Counted from the first letter of the stretch, positions 16,688 through 25,715 are shown. The stretch is 64,000 nucleotides of DNA from Chryseobacterium culicis (GCF_002979755.1 NZ_PCPP01000001.1:1458665-1522664), one strand, 5' to 3'. Notes: generated by a model from the letters alone, not told the origin. Made by a program: numbers and translations.

Positions 16688-17611
16688 TTAATTTGGAAAT
16701 ACGTTACAATTAATGAGCTCATCGAGCAAATAAAACCTGATGGCCTGCTTATCGAATGTAAGTCCGTTTACTGACAATTTATTATTAAAGATATCAGCGA
16801 GTTGATCAAGAGCTGCTCTGGGATCATTATTTTCCCTAGTTAGCACCATATCACTTTCATATTTAAGATAAGTGGAAATTTTAATCGCTTTCACAGCGTC
16901 TACTTCCTTTCTTGCCTCAGCCAAGGGCTGCTGATACAACATACATAATTCCGAATACAAACTTATTAAAAATTTGCTATGATCAGCAAATCTGTTGAAA
17001 ATTTTAAAGTCCGGATCAACGTTTCCAGGCCTCTCGGAGACTGCCAAATTATCTTCATTACTTAAATACCCTATCAGTGCCATTATGGTTTCAACTTCAT
17101 TGGATTCCGTCTTATTTCTTTCCGGGACAATGTGCTTGTCTAAGAATTCTGCAATCTTCTTAACCTGATCCAGATCAGAGATATCATTTATCAAGGCAAG
17201 AAGTCTTGTGATATCCAAAACATCGTCCTTGTGTTTGAAATCATGTCCGAATTTCGTTCTATAGTCCTTAGCATCTTTGGATATCAGCATCAGCTTTAAT
17301 TTATAATCTTTATTTTCCGGCTTACTATAAAATCCATCGATAGCTTCCTTAATCTTGACGTTATCATTTTGGGAGGTCACTTGGATTGCTATCTTATCCA
17401 CATGATCTATCAGGTCAATAAAAGCGTAGTTATTGGATTCAAAATTCGTATTGGTGAAACTATAGCCAATCAGGTTGAAAAGATCCCTATAAAAATTTTC
17501 TGCAAAGATGTTAATGTCGGTCAGGTTTAGGGCATTTAAAATCATCACCTCTGTTTTTAGATAGGTAAGTCTCCTGGTGATCAACTTAACATATTTCTCT
17601 TTGTTATCCAT
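16688..17611 (-). CDS. ABC-3C effector with SMEK domain
   Basis: This is a 307-residue protein. Residues 1-160 match the SMEK domain: 'NALNLTDINIFAENFYRDLFNLIGYSFTNTNF', 'AFIDLIDHVDKIAIQVTSQNDNVKIKEAIDGFY' and 'YKLKLMLISKDAKDYRTKFG'. The 'IDLIDHVDKIAIQVTSQ' strand pair has the D-x(n)-(E/Q)V-x-S/T pattern of restriction-endonuclease-like folds, so nucleic-acid cleavage is plausible. The rest ('NVDPDFKIFNRFADHSKFLISLYSELCMLYQ', ending 'AIRFYLLDELINCNVFPN') is the ABC-3C C-terminal domain that docks to the middle component. It is the first gene of the three-gene operon and has a -7 box just upstream. Confidence 0.85.
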   Translation of the reverse strand: MDNKEKYVKLITRRLTYLKTEVMILNALNLTDINIFAENFYRDLFNLIGYSFTNTNFESNNYAFIDLIDHVDKIAIQVTSQNDNVKIKEAIDGFYSKPENKDYKLKLMLISKDAKDYRTKFGHDFKHKDDVLDITRLLALINDISDLDQVKKIAEFLDKHIVPERNKTESNEVETIMALIGYLSNEDNLAVSERPGNVDPDFKIFNRFADHSKFLISLYSELCMLYQQPLAEARKEVDAVKAIKISTYLKYESDMVLTRENNDPRAALDQLADIFNNKLSVNGLTFDKQAIRFYLLDELINCNVFPN

Positions 17612-17638
17612 ATAATTTTTAAAAGGCTATAATTTATG

Positions 17639-17646
17639 CAAAGATA
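17639..17646 (-). promoter_or_regulatory. -7 element of the ABC-3C operon
   Basis: On the minus strand TATCTTTG fits TAnnTTTG and is about 28 nt before the SMEK start codon. No strong -33 TTTG was found at the right spacing. Confidence 0.5.
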
Positions 17647-17703
17647 TAAATATACCCTTATGAATTTCCGTATTTACATAAAAATAGGAACATAATTAAC
17701 TGT

Positions 17704-17871
17704 CTAATTATTCTTTTCTACGGGGCAATATTTAAACATTGGCTTTAATATTGCTATTCCAGCCATTAAGGCTACGACATGTTTCGGATTGTCTTTTTTA
17801 TGGAGACCGCACTTTTTTCTGCTGTTGGCGCAGTAAAGAAATGTGATTTGGAAAAGAATTAGACCATGCAT
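17704..17871 (-). CDS. Possible small Cys/His-rich protein
   Basis: This is a 55-residue ORF with an ATG at 17871 and stop at 17704. It begins MHGLILFQITFLYCANSRKK and continues 'CGLHKKDNPKH', ending 'MFKYCPVEKNN'. Cys and His residues (Cys14, Cys21, His24, His31, Cys49) could bind a metal, but spacing matches no zinc finger I know. It sits between the PIN-like gene and the ABC-3C operon on the same strand. I see no other content in this 330-nt gap. It may be spurious. Confidence 0.3.
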   Translation of the reverse strand: MHGLILFQITFLYCANSRKKCGLHKKDNPKHVVALMAGIAILKPMFKYCPVEKNN

Positions 17872-17943
17872 TCCCGAAACTAGTGGATAAACATCAGAAT
17901 GGAATGAATCATTCTCCTACATTTTCACTATTAATCTTGATAA

Positions 17944-19002
17944 TTACGGAATGTTATTTTCGGCCTCAAGCTCTGAAATCATCCTGTCGACCTTTTCTTC
18001 ATTAAAGAGATGCTGATGATTACTTCTGTTCACAAATAAGTAAAAGAGTTTTTTATTATTTTTTTCAATAAAAGTATCATCAAGATGGGGATATGAGAAA
18101 TCAGAAGTCATTACGAAAGAAGTGACGAAATTTTCTCCTCCGTCTTTCACGATCTCTATACTAAAATTTTGAAATATTTTAAACAGATTGGCATCACTGG
18201 TTAAAAAAAACGGATAAATAGCTTTCTGGAGTATTTCTGATATACGAAAGCTGTTTGCTGTAAATTTGGAATGAAACATATCCCACGCAGTTCCTTTAAG
18301 CTTTTTTTTGACATCCTTAGGCTTATTGTCCAACCCTATCATTTTCCTAAACTCCGTATTTCCGCCAAAAATATTCATTCCCAACTTATACTCGGCACCG
18401 CGAAAGATGTTAAGTTCATTGGTCATCCAGTCTGCCAGTGCATCTATATTATATTCGGCATTACTTTTTGTCAGACCTTTTGTTGCCAGGCTTCTTATTT
18501 TAAGTAACGTACAATAAGAATTTTTCAGAATCTGGTTCACAGGCTCCATTGGATCTCCCTTCATGGGAGGTATTCTTCGGAACACAAAAAAGTCACGGTA
18601 AAAATCGTAATTAAAGCTTTTAAAAATTTTAATGGGGACTTGAGTAAAGAAATCAATCCGGTGTCTAAAATCCTCGAATTTTTCAAAATCGAAACTTTCT
18701 TTTTGTGAGCAGAGCTCTAAAAATGCAAAAAAAGGATCGATCCTGGTTTCGGGATATTTGGCTATATACTCTTTCAATGCTAATATTCTCTGGATATTGA
18801 CCCCTTGTGCTTTTCTCTTATGTTCTACCACTTTAATGATATGCAAACAGACACAGCTGTCAAGAAAAACAATGGGCTGGAAGCCATCTTCCAAACAGGA
18901 GGTCGTAAATACCTTATCGGGTAAACTAACTTCTCCTTTTTCGCTAAAACAATTATAACTAAAATTCACATGTTTCATAAACATTAACTGCAACTTCCAC
19001 AT
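17944..19002 (-). CDS. Candidate PIN-like nuclease, stand-alone
   Basis: This is a 352-residue protein without signal or membrane segments. The acidic pattern suggests a PIN-like metal-dependent ribonuclease fold. 'QPIVFLDSCVCLHIIKVV' (Asp48) resembles the first PIN strand 'LDTNVLLxLI'. Glu96 in 'FFAFLELCSQ' follows the first helices, Asp241 is in 'GTAWDMFHSKF', and Asp270 in 'YPFFLTSDANLFKIF' resembles the 'VTxDxxF' strand. A long insertion separates the second and third acidic residues, larger than in toxin-antitoxin PINs. Three Met codons (1, 7, 9) are possible starts; residue 9 (MKHVNFSYNCF) would also work. It lies upstream of the ABC-3C operon but with its own space. I infer a conflict role; the fold call is from pattern only. 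Confidence 0.45.
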   Translation of the reverse strand: MWKLQLMFMKHVNFSYNCFSEKGEVSLPDKVFTTSCLEDGFQPIVFLDSCVCLHIIKVVEHKRKAQGVNIQRILALKEYIAKYPETRIDPFFAFLELCSQKESFDFEKFEDFRHRIDFFTQVPIKIFKSFNYDFYRDFFVFRRIPPMKGDPMEPVNQILKNSYCTLLKIRSLATKGLTKSNAEYNIDALADWMTNELNIFRGAEYKLGMNIFGGNTEFRKMIGLDNKPKDVKKKLKGTAWDMFHSKFTANSFRISEILQKAIYPFFLTSDANLFKIFQNFSIEIVKDGGENFVTSFVMTSDFSYPHLDDTFIEKNNKKLFYLFVNRSNHQHLFNEEKVDRMISELEAENNIP

Positions 19003-19471
19003 TACATTTGATAAGCTGAAGCATTGTGCAGCAAAAGAGGCTATTTTTCAGATATTGCCATAATATGCGTAACAGTTTATCGGTAAGGGCTAAAAACAAA
19101 GATATTAAATCTCTGGGGTATAAGATTACGATAAACCTTTAAAAACTTTTGCTGATAAAAACTAGCGGTAGCATCTTCCTCCTCCTATCCTTAAGGCTAG
19201 ACCATCCTAGCCTGTTAGAGATACGTTTTAAGCTTTTGCAATAAGTACTGTTTTTTATATTATTTGCGGAAATACTAAGACATAACAGGCCAGCTATAAA
19301 TATTATCAATTAAATTTATACAATATATGTAAATATAATGTGTAATTTAGATATGTCACTAAATATAGTAATAGTGGAATACCTAACAGAATTCAAACAA
19401 AATCAAAATATCTTTAAATGAATTATTATCAATGAGTTAAAACTAAAATATTTTCTATATCTGTAAAAAAA

Positions 19472-19500
19472 GAGTTTGGATAGCGTCCTGTTAAGTTCAC
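19472..19500 (+). repeat. Diverged att-like repeat (internal)
   Basis: This 29-nt sequence matches 21974-22002 at 24 of 29 positions, including 'AGCGTCCTGT' and the terminal 'TCAC'. It may be an older right end of the island, in which case 19500-22002 is a separately acquired segment. Confidence 0.55.
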
Positions 19501-19505
19501 AAGAC

Positions 19506-19545
19506 GGGGATTAAGATTTTTCAAATTTTGATCCCCTTTTTTATT
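19506..19545 (+). terminator. Intrinsic terminator beside the att-like repeat
   Basis: GGGGAT pairs with ATCCCC (with an extended A/T stem) and is followed by TTTTTTA. It sits directly after the att-like repeat, as the terminator at 6311-6344 sits after the tRNA. Confidence 0.65.
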
Positions 19546-20257
19546 TCTAGTTAACTCCCTCCTTATTAATAAGATCCCATCGACAAAAGATTGACTCTAG
19601 GTGTTTGAAAACTTTTTTGTCAAATTCGACTTTTTCGAAAAACATCAAACACTCTATCATTATTTTTGTTATTAGATTGCTCTATGATAATGGTTTTTAA
19701 AGTTATCCATTGAGAAAAGTAATCTTTTTGGAAATTGATTTTCTTTTAGCTTTTATATTTGACGTGAACTATTTATAATTATCTAAAAGTACTTCCTCTA
19801 CACGTTCCTTATACCCGGATTATATTCCAGTTTAGACATTTTAAAGCTCAAAGAGTTCATTCAATTTATCCAAATCAAATCTGAGAAATTTGTATTAATT
19901 GATTGTTTAATTAATCTTTCAGAAAAGTAAGCGATTTAGTTCCTTAACAGAAATTTCTAATACAATCATTTTCCACAACTTAGTTGAAGTTCATAAAATT
20001 ACAAGATAAGAGATTCAATTGAATACCATTTGTAAATTCAGCACCCAATCATAATACATTACTTCAAAATTAGGTATTACTACTGAATTATTTTTAAAAA
20101 AATAACATTAATATTGTATTTATAGCAAATATAAAAAGTTATATAACATAAAATGGAATTTGTAAAATAATGTAATAATTTTTTTAACAGTCACCTAGTA
20201 TAACTAAAGAATGTTATTGCGATTTTAAAAATATAATCAACTCAAAAAACTAAAACC

Positions 20258-21880
20258 ATGAAATTAAAATTCAAAAAATTGATGCTTTTGAGCATAATGA
20301 CAGGTACTATTTTCGGCCTTATCTCTTGTAAAAAATCTATGGAATCTATAGAAATGAATAAAAATGATAAGGAGTCTCTAGACCATTTTGAGAAAAAGTA
20401 TTTTTCCAACTACAACAAATCATTCATCCCAGATACATATGACGATAATCTCTGGAAAAATGATACTTTAGTTGTAACCAAAGAAGATTCTGCGAGAGCA
20501 TTCCACACCTGGTCCTGGCAAAAGTATTTGCATTTAACACAGAACATTAAAGATTCAAAAAATGAAAAAACTTTAGATGGCTTGCCATTGTTCTTGGATG
20601 ATTCAAAAAATATTTTTCAAATTACTGAATACGGAGAACCTGTACCTCATGAGAATAAATCACCTTTAAAATTATTTGCATTTCATCAGGCAGGTAGTGA
20701 CCATCCTGTATTAAAATCAAATACAGACTTTGCTGGGATTTCTGAAGAGTATACTGTTTTTTATTCGATACATATGAATAAAATTATGCATGATCAGATG
20801 GTTAAAGCGACAGATGCTGCTATAGAGAAAGTAAAAAAAGGAATTAAAAATATAAGTGATTCAACAGAGGTCTATAACAATTCTTCATTAGAACTAAAGG
20901 CTGCCTGGGTAGATCTTAATGCGATTCCCAAGGATAAGCAGAAAAATTACTTGATTGTACATAATGTACCACAAATAAAAAAAGATTATTTAAACAAAAT
21001 AGATTATTTCACCAGAAAGAATGATTACAATAATGTTAATCTCATAATCAATAATCCTCTAAACTATCAAAACATACCCGCAGTTGCTCTTGTTGGTTTA
21101 CATATCGTTGGCAAAGTAGAAGGATTTCCAGAAATGCTTTGGGCAACTTTTGAAGGTCAGGATTTAGCTCCGGATAATCTAAATAACTTAACTGATTTGA
21201 ATTCAAAACAAAGACATGGATTTAAATCAAATACAACTAACAGTCAGCCAATTGCTAAAACAGAAACCGATTTTTTATTCTTTAAAAAAGGTGAACTTGG
21301 TGCAAAAGATTCTCTGAATGCTATTAAGTTTGACACCTTAACTAAAAAAGGTAAAATAGCTGATAAGGCCTATCGTAAATATCCATTGGGTATATCACAA
21401 AAAAAGTATGATCATCCAAATAATTCTGAATATAAAAGACATGCTGATCTTGCTAATGAATTAAATAAAAAAGCACTTAAAAAAAGTGAAATTAAGCAAT
21501 ATTATAACGGTAACATCTGGCTAGCAATGCTTAATAGCAAGGAATCTAGAAATGTAGATGTTTATCAGCAATTTAATAAGGGAAATTTAAAATTGGCAGG
21601 AAGTCCAAATGCGACCAACATTATGATGGAAACGTATCATCAAAATACTACCTGTTTCTCTTGTCACGGAATAACGAATTTTTCATTAGATCCTAAAAAA
21701 GATATTCAATACAAAACCTTACTAAATGTTAGTCACATATATGGAGCTTATTTTGCCGATGCCTATAGAAAAAAAGATAAATCAAAAAACAATATACTGT
21801 TAAACATCAACAATATAACATCTTTTAATGAATTTATTAAAACACAAAACGAACAAAAATTAGAAGCAACTTTTAAATAA
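20258..21880 (+). CDS. Secreted lipoprotein with one c-type haem site
   Basis: This is a 540-residue protein. The N-terminus ends in a lipobox, '...GLISCKK' (Cys near residue 24), so it is a lipoprotein outside the inner membrane. A single CxxCH haem-binding motif lies at 466-470 in 'YHQNTTCFSCHGITNFSLD'. The central part contains 'FHTWSWQKYLHL', 'LELKAAWVDLNAIP' and 'VALVGLHIVGKVEGFPEMLWATFEGQD', a pattern I associate with cytochrome-c-like proteins of unknown role in Gram-negative bacteria. It is Lys/Asn-rich and AT-rich compared with core genes. It stands alone between two att-like repeats, with its own terminator, and is the only island gene that looks metabolic rather than defensive. Confidence 0.65.
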   Translation: MKLKFKKLMLLSIMTGTIFGLISCKKSMESIEMNKNDKESLDHFEKKYFSNYNKSFIPDTYDDNLWKNDTLVVTKEDSARAFHTWSWQKYLHLTQNIKDSKNEKTLDGLPLFLDDSKNIFQITEYGEPVPHENKSPLKLFAFHQAGSDHPVLKSNTDFAGISEEYTVFYSIHMNKIMHDQMVKATDAAIEKVKKGIKNISDSTEVYNNSSLELKAAWVDLNAIPKDKQKNYLIVHNVPQIKKDYLNKIDYFTRKNDYNNVNLIINNPLNYQNIPAVALVGLHIVGKVEGFPEMLWATFEGQDLAPDNLNNLTDLNSKQRHGFKSNTTNSQPIAKTETDFLFFKKGELGAKDSLNAIKFDTLTKKGKIADKAYRKYPLGISQKKYDHPNNSEYKRHADLANELNKKALKKSEIKQYYNGNIWLAMLNSKESRNVDVYQQFNKGNLKLAGSPNATNIMMETYHQNTTCFSCHGITNFSLDPKKDIQYKTLLNVSHIYGAYFADAYRKKDKSKNNILLNINNITSFNEFIKTQNEQKLEATFK

Positions 21881-21885
21881 AAATT

Positions 21886-21924
21886 AATCTCCTGTTGTTA
21901 TTTGAAACAGCAGGAGATTTTTTC
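21886..21924 (+). terminator. Intrinsic terminator of the haem lipoprotein gene
   Basis: AATCTCCTG...TGTT pairs with AACAGCAGGAGATT (one bulge) and runs into TTTTTT, starting 6 nt after the stop codon. Confidence 0.85.
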
Positions 21925-21987
21925 GAACTAGAAATCATGAATATCCTGAAGCTTTCCCTTTTGATAAACTTCCGAGTTTGGGCAGCG

Positions 21988-22002
21988 TCCTGTCGAGGTC
22001 AC
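21988..22002 (+). repeat. attR-like direct repeat of the tRNA-Arg 3' end
   Basis: Exact copy of 6291-6305. It is the distal end of the island; sequence to the right (two-component and pilus genes) looks like host chromosome. 22003-22207 holds no gene, only a small AAATGGCT/AGCCATTT inverted repeat near 22011-22045. Confidence 0.75.
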
Positions 22003-22207
22003 CAATATCTAAATGGCTTTAATTTAATGTAAATTGAGCCATTTATTAGCCAAATGACAGGTTTTCTTTCTGCAAGATATTCCTTTTGTAGGACGAAGAA
22101 GCCCTATACCAAAAAAGCTTATCACCGAGTCCGATAAACTCCAATTTCAGCTACTCGTTGATGTGTGATTACCTGTATCTGACTGCGGCTCTGTACAAAA
22201 GAGCAAT

Positions 22208-22247
22208 AAATATTCTATCACAAACAATTTCTTGTGATAGAATATTT
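22208..22247 (-). terminator. Intrinsic terminator of the two-component operon
   Basis: A perfect inverted repeat of about 16 bp, AAATATTCTATCACAA / TTGTGATAGAATATTT, with an 8-nt loop. It overlaps the response-regulator stop codon and ends the leftward transcript. Confidence 0.8.
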
Positions 22248-22890
22248 ACTGATTATACAGCCTGAGAATTTCCACCAATTCGGGTATAGATCGTATTTTC
22301 AGCTTCTCAAACAACCTGTTTTTGTAAGTACTGATCGTTGATGAATGAAGATTCAGTTGATTAGAAATTTCTTTAAGGGGAAGACCTTCTGCAATCTTAT
22401 TGGCAATTTGCAATTCGCGGTCTGATAGCGCTTCAAAGGGAGAATTTTTTGTCACACCATTTAATGATTCTAAAAAAATCGCTTCTTTTATGTTATCACT
22501 GATATATCGGCCCTTACTGAGCATTGCCGTTAAAGCAGTCTCAATGACTTCCGTGGAGCTTAGCTTACTGAGATAGCCACCAGCACCCATTTTTAGATAA
22601 CGCATCCCATACAACTCTTCATCCTGTGAAGAAAATATGAGAATTTTTAATTCAGGTTGGTGAATTTTTATGTAATCTATTGCTTCCTGAACAGAACCAT
22701 TAGGCATATTAACATCCATAATGGCCAGATCAAATTCTTCTTTCAGAATTAATTTGTACAGCGATTTGTAATCCTCTACTTCTGAAACGATGGCATCGGG
22801 TCTGAATCGTTTGATTGTTTGTATCAAACCCATCCGTACGATCCCATGATCATCTGCTACAACAATGCGAATGTTTGCTTTTAAACCCAT
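22246..22890 (-). CDS. NarL/LuxR-type response regulator
   Basis: This is a 214-residue response regulator. The receiver domain has the acidic pair in 'RIVVADDHGIVRMGL', the phosphoacceptor Asp59 in 'FDLAIMDVNMPNG', Ser/Thr in 'LKILIFSSQDEE' and Lys in 'GYLSKLSS'. The C-terminal NarL-type HTH (about 153-205) reads 'LSDRELQIANKIAEGLPLKEISNQLNLHSSTISTYKNRLFEKLKI'. Proteins of this class bind inverted repeats as dimers. It shares a base with the upstream kinase gene, so they form an operon. The pilus genes nearby carry an 18-bp dyad that would suit it. Confidence 0.9.
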   Translation of the reverse strand: MGLKANIRIVVADDHGIVRMGLIQTIKRFRPDAIVSEVEDYKSLYKLILKEEFDLAIMDVNMPNGSVQEAIDYIKIHQPELKILIFSSQDEELYGMRYLKMGAGGYLSKLSSTEVIETALTAMLSKGRYISDNIKEAIFLESLNGVTKNSPFEALSDRELQIANKIAEGLPLKEISNQLNLHSSTISTYKNRLFEKLKIRSIPELVEILRLYNQ

Positions 22891-23624
22891 TATTCTATAA
22901 ATTTACGTAAAAAAAGAGAAACCGTAGTACCTTTATTTTCAGCGGAAATAATTTGGATGTTTCCCTTCAGCAAGGATATAAAATTTTTTACAATTTTCAA
23001 ACTTAATCCAACTCCTTTCTCACCCGCAGTTCCCAGGAATATGGGACTACCATAATTGTAGATCGTAGATAAATACTTCTCATCTATTCCTGTTCCGGAA
23101 TCAATGACAGAAAGTACAACCTGATCACCTTCTGTAGTTGCCTGTAAATAAACATCTTGATTGGGAAAGGAGTATTTTACCGCATTGTTAAAAATCTTGT
23201 CTAAAACATACTCGAGCAACAGGCGATCGCTTGTAAGAAATGCATCGTGGTCTCCTTTAAAATAAAATTTAATATTTTTTTCGTTTAATTGAGCAGCGTA
23301 TTTTTCTTCTAAATAATGAAAAAGATCCATCACCATGATTTTAACGGGTTTAATCTTAAAATCCCCGTATTGTGTTTTTAGCCAGGCATTACTGTCCTGG
23401 ATCGTTTGCAGATTCTTCTGGGCATCTCGTTTTACCTGTGGTAACAACTTAAAAAAATCTTCCTCACTTAAAGTCTTTTGCTCTAACTCTTCTATAAGCC
23501 ACAGAAAGGTCCCAAACAGTTCTTTTGGGTCATGAGACAATATCGAGATCAGTCCATTCTTGAAATTGATTTCGTTTTCCAGCCTTTCGATTTTTAATTG
23601 GAGTTCGTTGATAAAATCATTCAT
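22890..23624 (-). CDS. Cytosolic sensor histidine kinase
   Basis: This is a 244-residue kinase with no membrane segment or sensor domain beyond a short N-terminal coiled coil. The H-box is 'GLISILSHDPKELFG' (His31), followed by a dimerisation helix, then the HATPase_c domain with N-box 'DKIFNNAVKYSFP', G1 'VIDSGTGID' and G2 'GEKGVGLSLKIVKNFI'. It probably phosphorylates the adjacent response regulator. Lacking a sensor domain, it must read a cytoplasmic or protein-protein signal. Confidence 0.88.
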   Translation of the reverse strand: MNDFINELQLKIERLENEINFKNGLISILSHDPKELFGTFLWLIEELEQKTLSEEDFFKLLPQVKRDAQKNLQTIQDSNAWLKTQYGDFKIKPVKIMVMDLFHYLEEKYAAQLNEKNIKFYFKGDHDAFLTSDRLLLEYVLDKIFNNAVKYSFPNQDVYLQATTEGDQVVLSVIDSGTGIDEKYLSTIYNYGSPIFLGTAGEKGVGLSLKIVKNFISLLKGNIQIISAENKGTTVSLFLRKFIE

Positions 23625-23699
23625 AAATTAAGTATCACGGTTTTAGAAGCTGTTTGAATTATTTTTTTTGAAAGAAGGCTGAAAGGGTTATATTGCTTA

Positions 23700-24265
23700 A
23701 ATGCAAGTAAAAACACATGGTTCAGACCTTTCTTCCAGAAGGTAGCAAGTTAAAAAAAATATCATATTAGTAAAAAGAAAAATCAAATGGGATTTACCTG
23801 AAATAATACAGGTCCTGTTTTATCTCACAAAAACGGCGGTGTCAGATTCCAGGAAAATTTTAACTCTGGCAGACTGTTTACCGGTATTATCGAAAATAGA
23901 GAAAAGACGGAATATGGAATAGTATCAACAGATTACTGATTGCAAACAGCTGAAGGATGCAAGATAAAAAATAGCAGCCTGAAGTGGCAATAATTGATAG
24001 CCAGACTACCAAAATACATCTACAGATCATGAAAATATAGGGATTGATGGAGGGAAATTCATCAAAGGAAGAAAACGTATCTATGGAGATACTTCAGGAA
24101 ATTTTTTGGAAAGTTTTGTATTTTCCGCCAATTGCATGAGGAAACCACAGCCATAAAATGCTGCCAAAAAAGCACTCAGAAAACGAATTATTGGAAGGCA
24201 TCCATCTTATTTTTGCCAATGGAGGAATTTTTCATCAGCAAATAAGAGGATTCATTTTTCAAAAA
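23700..24265 (+). pseudogene. Decayed IS5-family transposase
   Basis: Reading across frames recovers an IS5-type DDE transposase in order: 'EIIQVLFYLTKTG', 'WQTVYRYYRK-stop-RKDGIWNSINRLLIAN', 'VAIIDSQTTK' (first catalytic Asp), 'GIDGGKFIKGRKRIYGDTSGN' (second Asp region), and 'LIFANGG' near 24215. At least two frameshifts and one nonsense codon are present, so it is dead. No clear terminal inverted repeats could be found. It separates the two-component operon from the pilus operon, which may once have been closer. Confidence 0.75.
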
Positions 24266-24271
24266 GTATTG

Positions 24272-25705
24272 TTAAATTGCCGTAAAGCTATAATAAACAT
24301 TGATAGAGTAAGTAGTATTTTCCTTGCCTACCAAACTTTGGGCACCCGCAGGTGGTATGGTGTATCTTACGTTCAGTCCGCGGTCCAAAACCGGTGCCCC
24401 GTTAAAGAGTATTTTTTGAGGCGTTTTGGATAAGGGAGCACTTACAGAACTTCCATCCACTCCTATTTGTAAAATATTTGAATTGATGTTGGTCTGCAGA
24501 CCTCCTTTCTTGAAATAATTTTCGTCCGATTTTACATAGAGTTCAAAGTTTTCATTATTGGACAACATAATTTGGTTGGGAATCATTTGTGACTGACCAT
24601 CAGTATAATGGGCAGCGGTATTAAAATTGAAGTTTACATTACGCCCGGAACTGGGAATGGTGATCTCCGACAGAGGAAGCACCTTTAGCTGAACAGCCGT
24701 ATTTTGCAAACTGTTAATTGAGTTATCTGTACTGCTAGCATTGAAGTTCAATTCAAATGTATAAGTTCCGGCTTCAAAAAAGAAGTTTTTAAAATCTTCC
24801 GCAGACACATAAAGTTGCGGAATAAAGCTGCTTCTGTTTCCTGCTACAACACTGAAATTAGCAGGGGAAAAATTCTGAAAATCGGAGGATAAGGCTTTGG
24901 TTGTGAGTGCAGCTCCATTACTGCCCAATTTAATGCTTCCTATATTTCTGGTTCCCGGAACACCTTTAGAAGAAGTGAACTGAATGTTTGTGGAAGCAGC
25001 TTTCGCCCAAAAATTAAAATCAACCGTATGCGCGATTTCCGTATTCCCCAAATCCCACACCCTTGTGTTTGTATTTCGGTAGTCATTCAAAGAAGATATT
25101 TCTATGTATTTTGTTAAAGAGTTTGCGATCCATCGCATAGCTGAAGGAATAACTAAAATTGTCTTAAAATTACGCGGTGTGAAGTCATTATAATTTTGAG
25201 TGATATCCATGGAGTAATTCCCCGCGCGGAAGGCATTGGCAGAAAATTGTGAGCCAGGAATTTTAAATGTAAAATTGATATTTCCCCGGTTGAATCCTCC
25301 CCCGAGACTGATTGATGGTGGTTCAAACCATTTTATAGCACTTGTACTGAACGACTGAAAACCTGGTAAATAACCTGAAAATCCAGTAGATGGCATCTGC
25401 CCGCCCATACTTTCCAACTGCCACATAAGCGTGGAACCGGGTAAAGTAAGTGAGGAAGAAGAATGAGTAAAATTTGGCCCGGAAACAGAGGTAAATGTAG
25501 GAGCTGTTGGGAGTAATCCCAAAAAGGCATAATCCCAGTTTGTTCTGTTGGCGTTCGTCATTACCCTTGTAGGTACTGAAGTAAATTCGCTCCTGTTAAA
25601 AATATTATTATCAGGAATCGACAGGTACACATCCTGAGCTTTCATGACTGTAGCCCCACAGAACACGGTAAAAATTCCTATTAGAAAAGACCTCATCTTT
25701 TTCAT
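24272..25705 (-). CDS. Two-domain tip adhesin of the chaperone-usher-like pilus
   Basis: This is a 477-residue secreted protein (signal peptide ending about 'TVMKAQ'). The N-terminal ~300 residues are beta-rich and aromatic ('MWQLESMGGQMPS', 'GGGFNRGNINFTFKIPGSQF'), the likely receptor-binding part. The C-terminal ~150 residues resemble a pilin domain and end 'TTYSINVYYSFTAI', comparable to 'TYTQTVTYTATAL' at the ends of the major subunits downstream in polarity. Such a C-terminal strand is where a chaperone would dock. Being last in the chaperone-usher-adhesin operon (10 nt after the usher) also fits a tip adhesin. The ligand is unknown. Confidence 0.6.
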   Translation of the reverse strand: MKKMRSFLIGIFTVFCGATVMKAQDVYLSIPDNNIFNRSEFTSVPTRVMTNANRTNWDYAFLGLLPTAPTFTSVSGPNFTHSSSSLTLPGSTLMWQLESMGGQMPSTGFSGYLPGFQSFSTSAIKWFEPPSISLGGGFNRGNINFTFKIPGSQFSANAFRAGNYSMDITQNYNDFTPRNFKTILVIPSAMRWIANSLTKYIEISSLNDYRNTNTRVWDLGNTEIAHTVDFNFWAKAASTNIQFTSSKGVPGTRNIGSIKLGSNGAALTTKALSSDFQNFSPANFSVVAGNRSSFIPQLYVSAEDFKNFFFEAGTYTFELNFNASSTDNSINSLQNTAVQLKVLPLSEITIPSSGRNVNFNFNTAAHYTDGQSQMIPNQIMLSNNENFELYVKSDENYFKKGGLQTNINSNILQIGVDGSSVSAPLSKTPQKILFNGAPVLDRGLNVRYTIPPAGAQSLVGKENTTYSINVYYSFTAI

Positions 25706-25715
25706 ACTTTTAAAT

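Larger units (their letters stand above)
19003..20257. other. Long AT-rich gap holding an att-like site and a terminator
   Basis: About 1.25 kb without a plausible gene in any frame. It contains the diverged att-like repeat at 19472-19500 and the hairpin at 19506-19545. The rest, especially 19560-20250, is very AT-rich with frequent stops. The last ~100 nt must hold the promoter of the haem lipoprotein gene. Confidence 0.5.

Noticed and set aside
24158..24433. Plus-strand 91-codon ORF resembling the end of a receiver domain
   Set aside because: It is explained by the IS5-type transposase relic and overlaps the adhesin gene; stops and frameshifts surround it.
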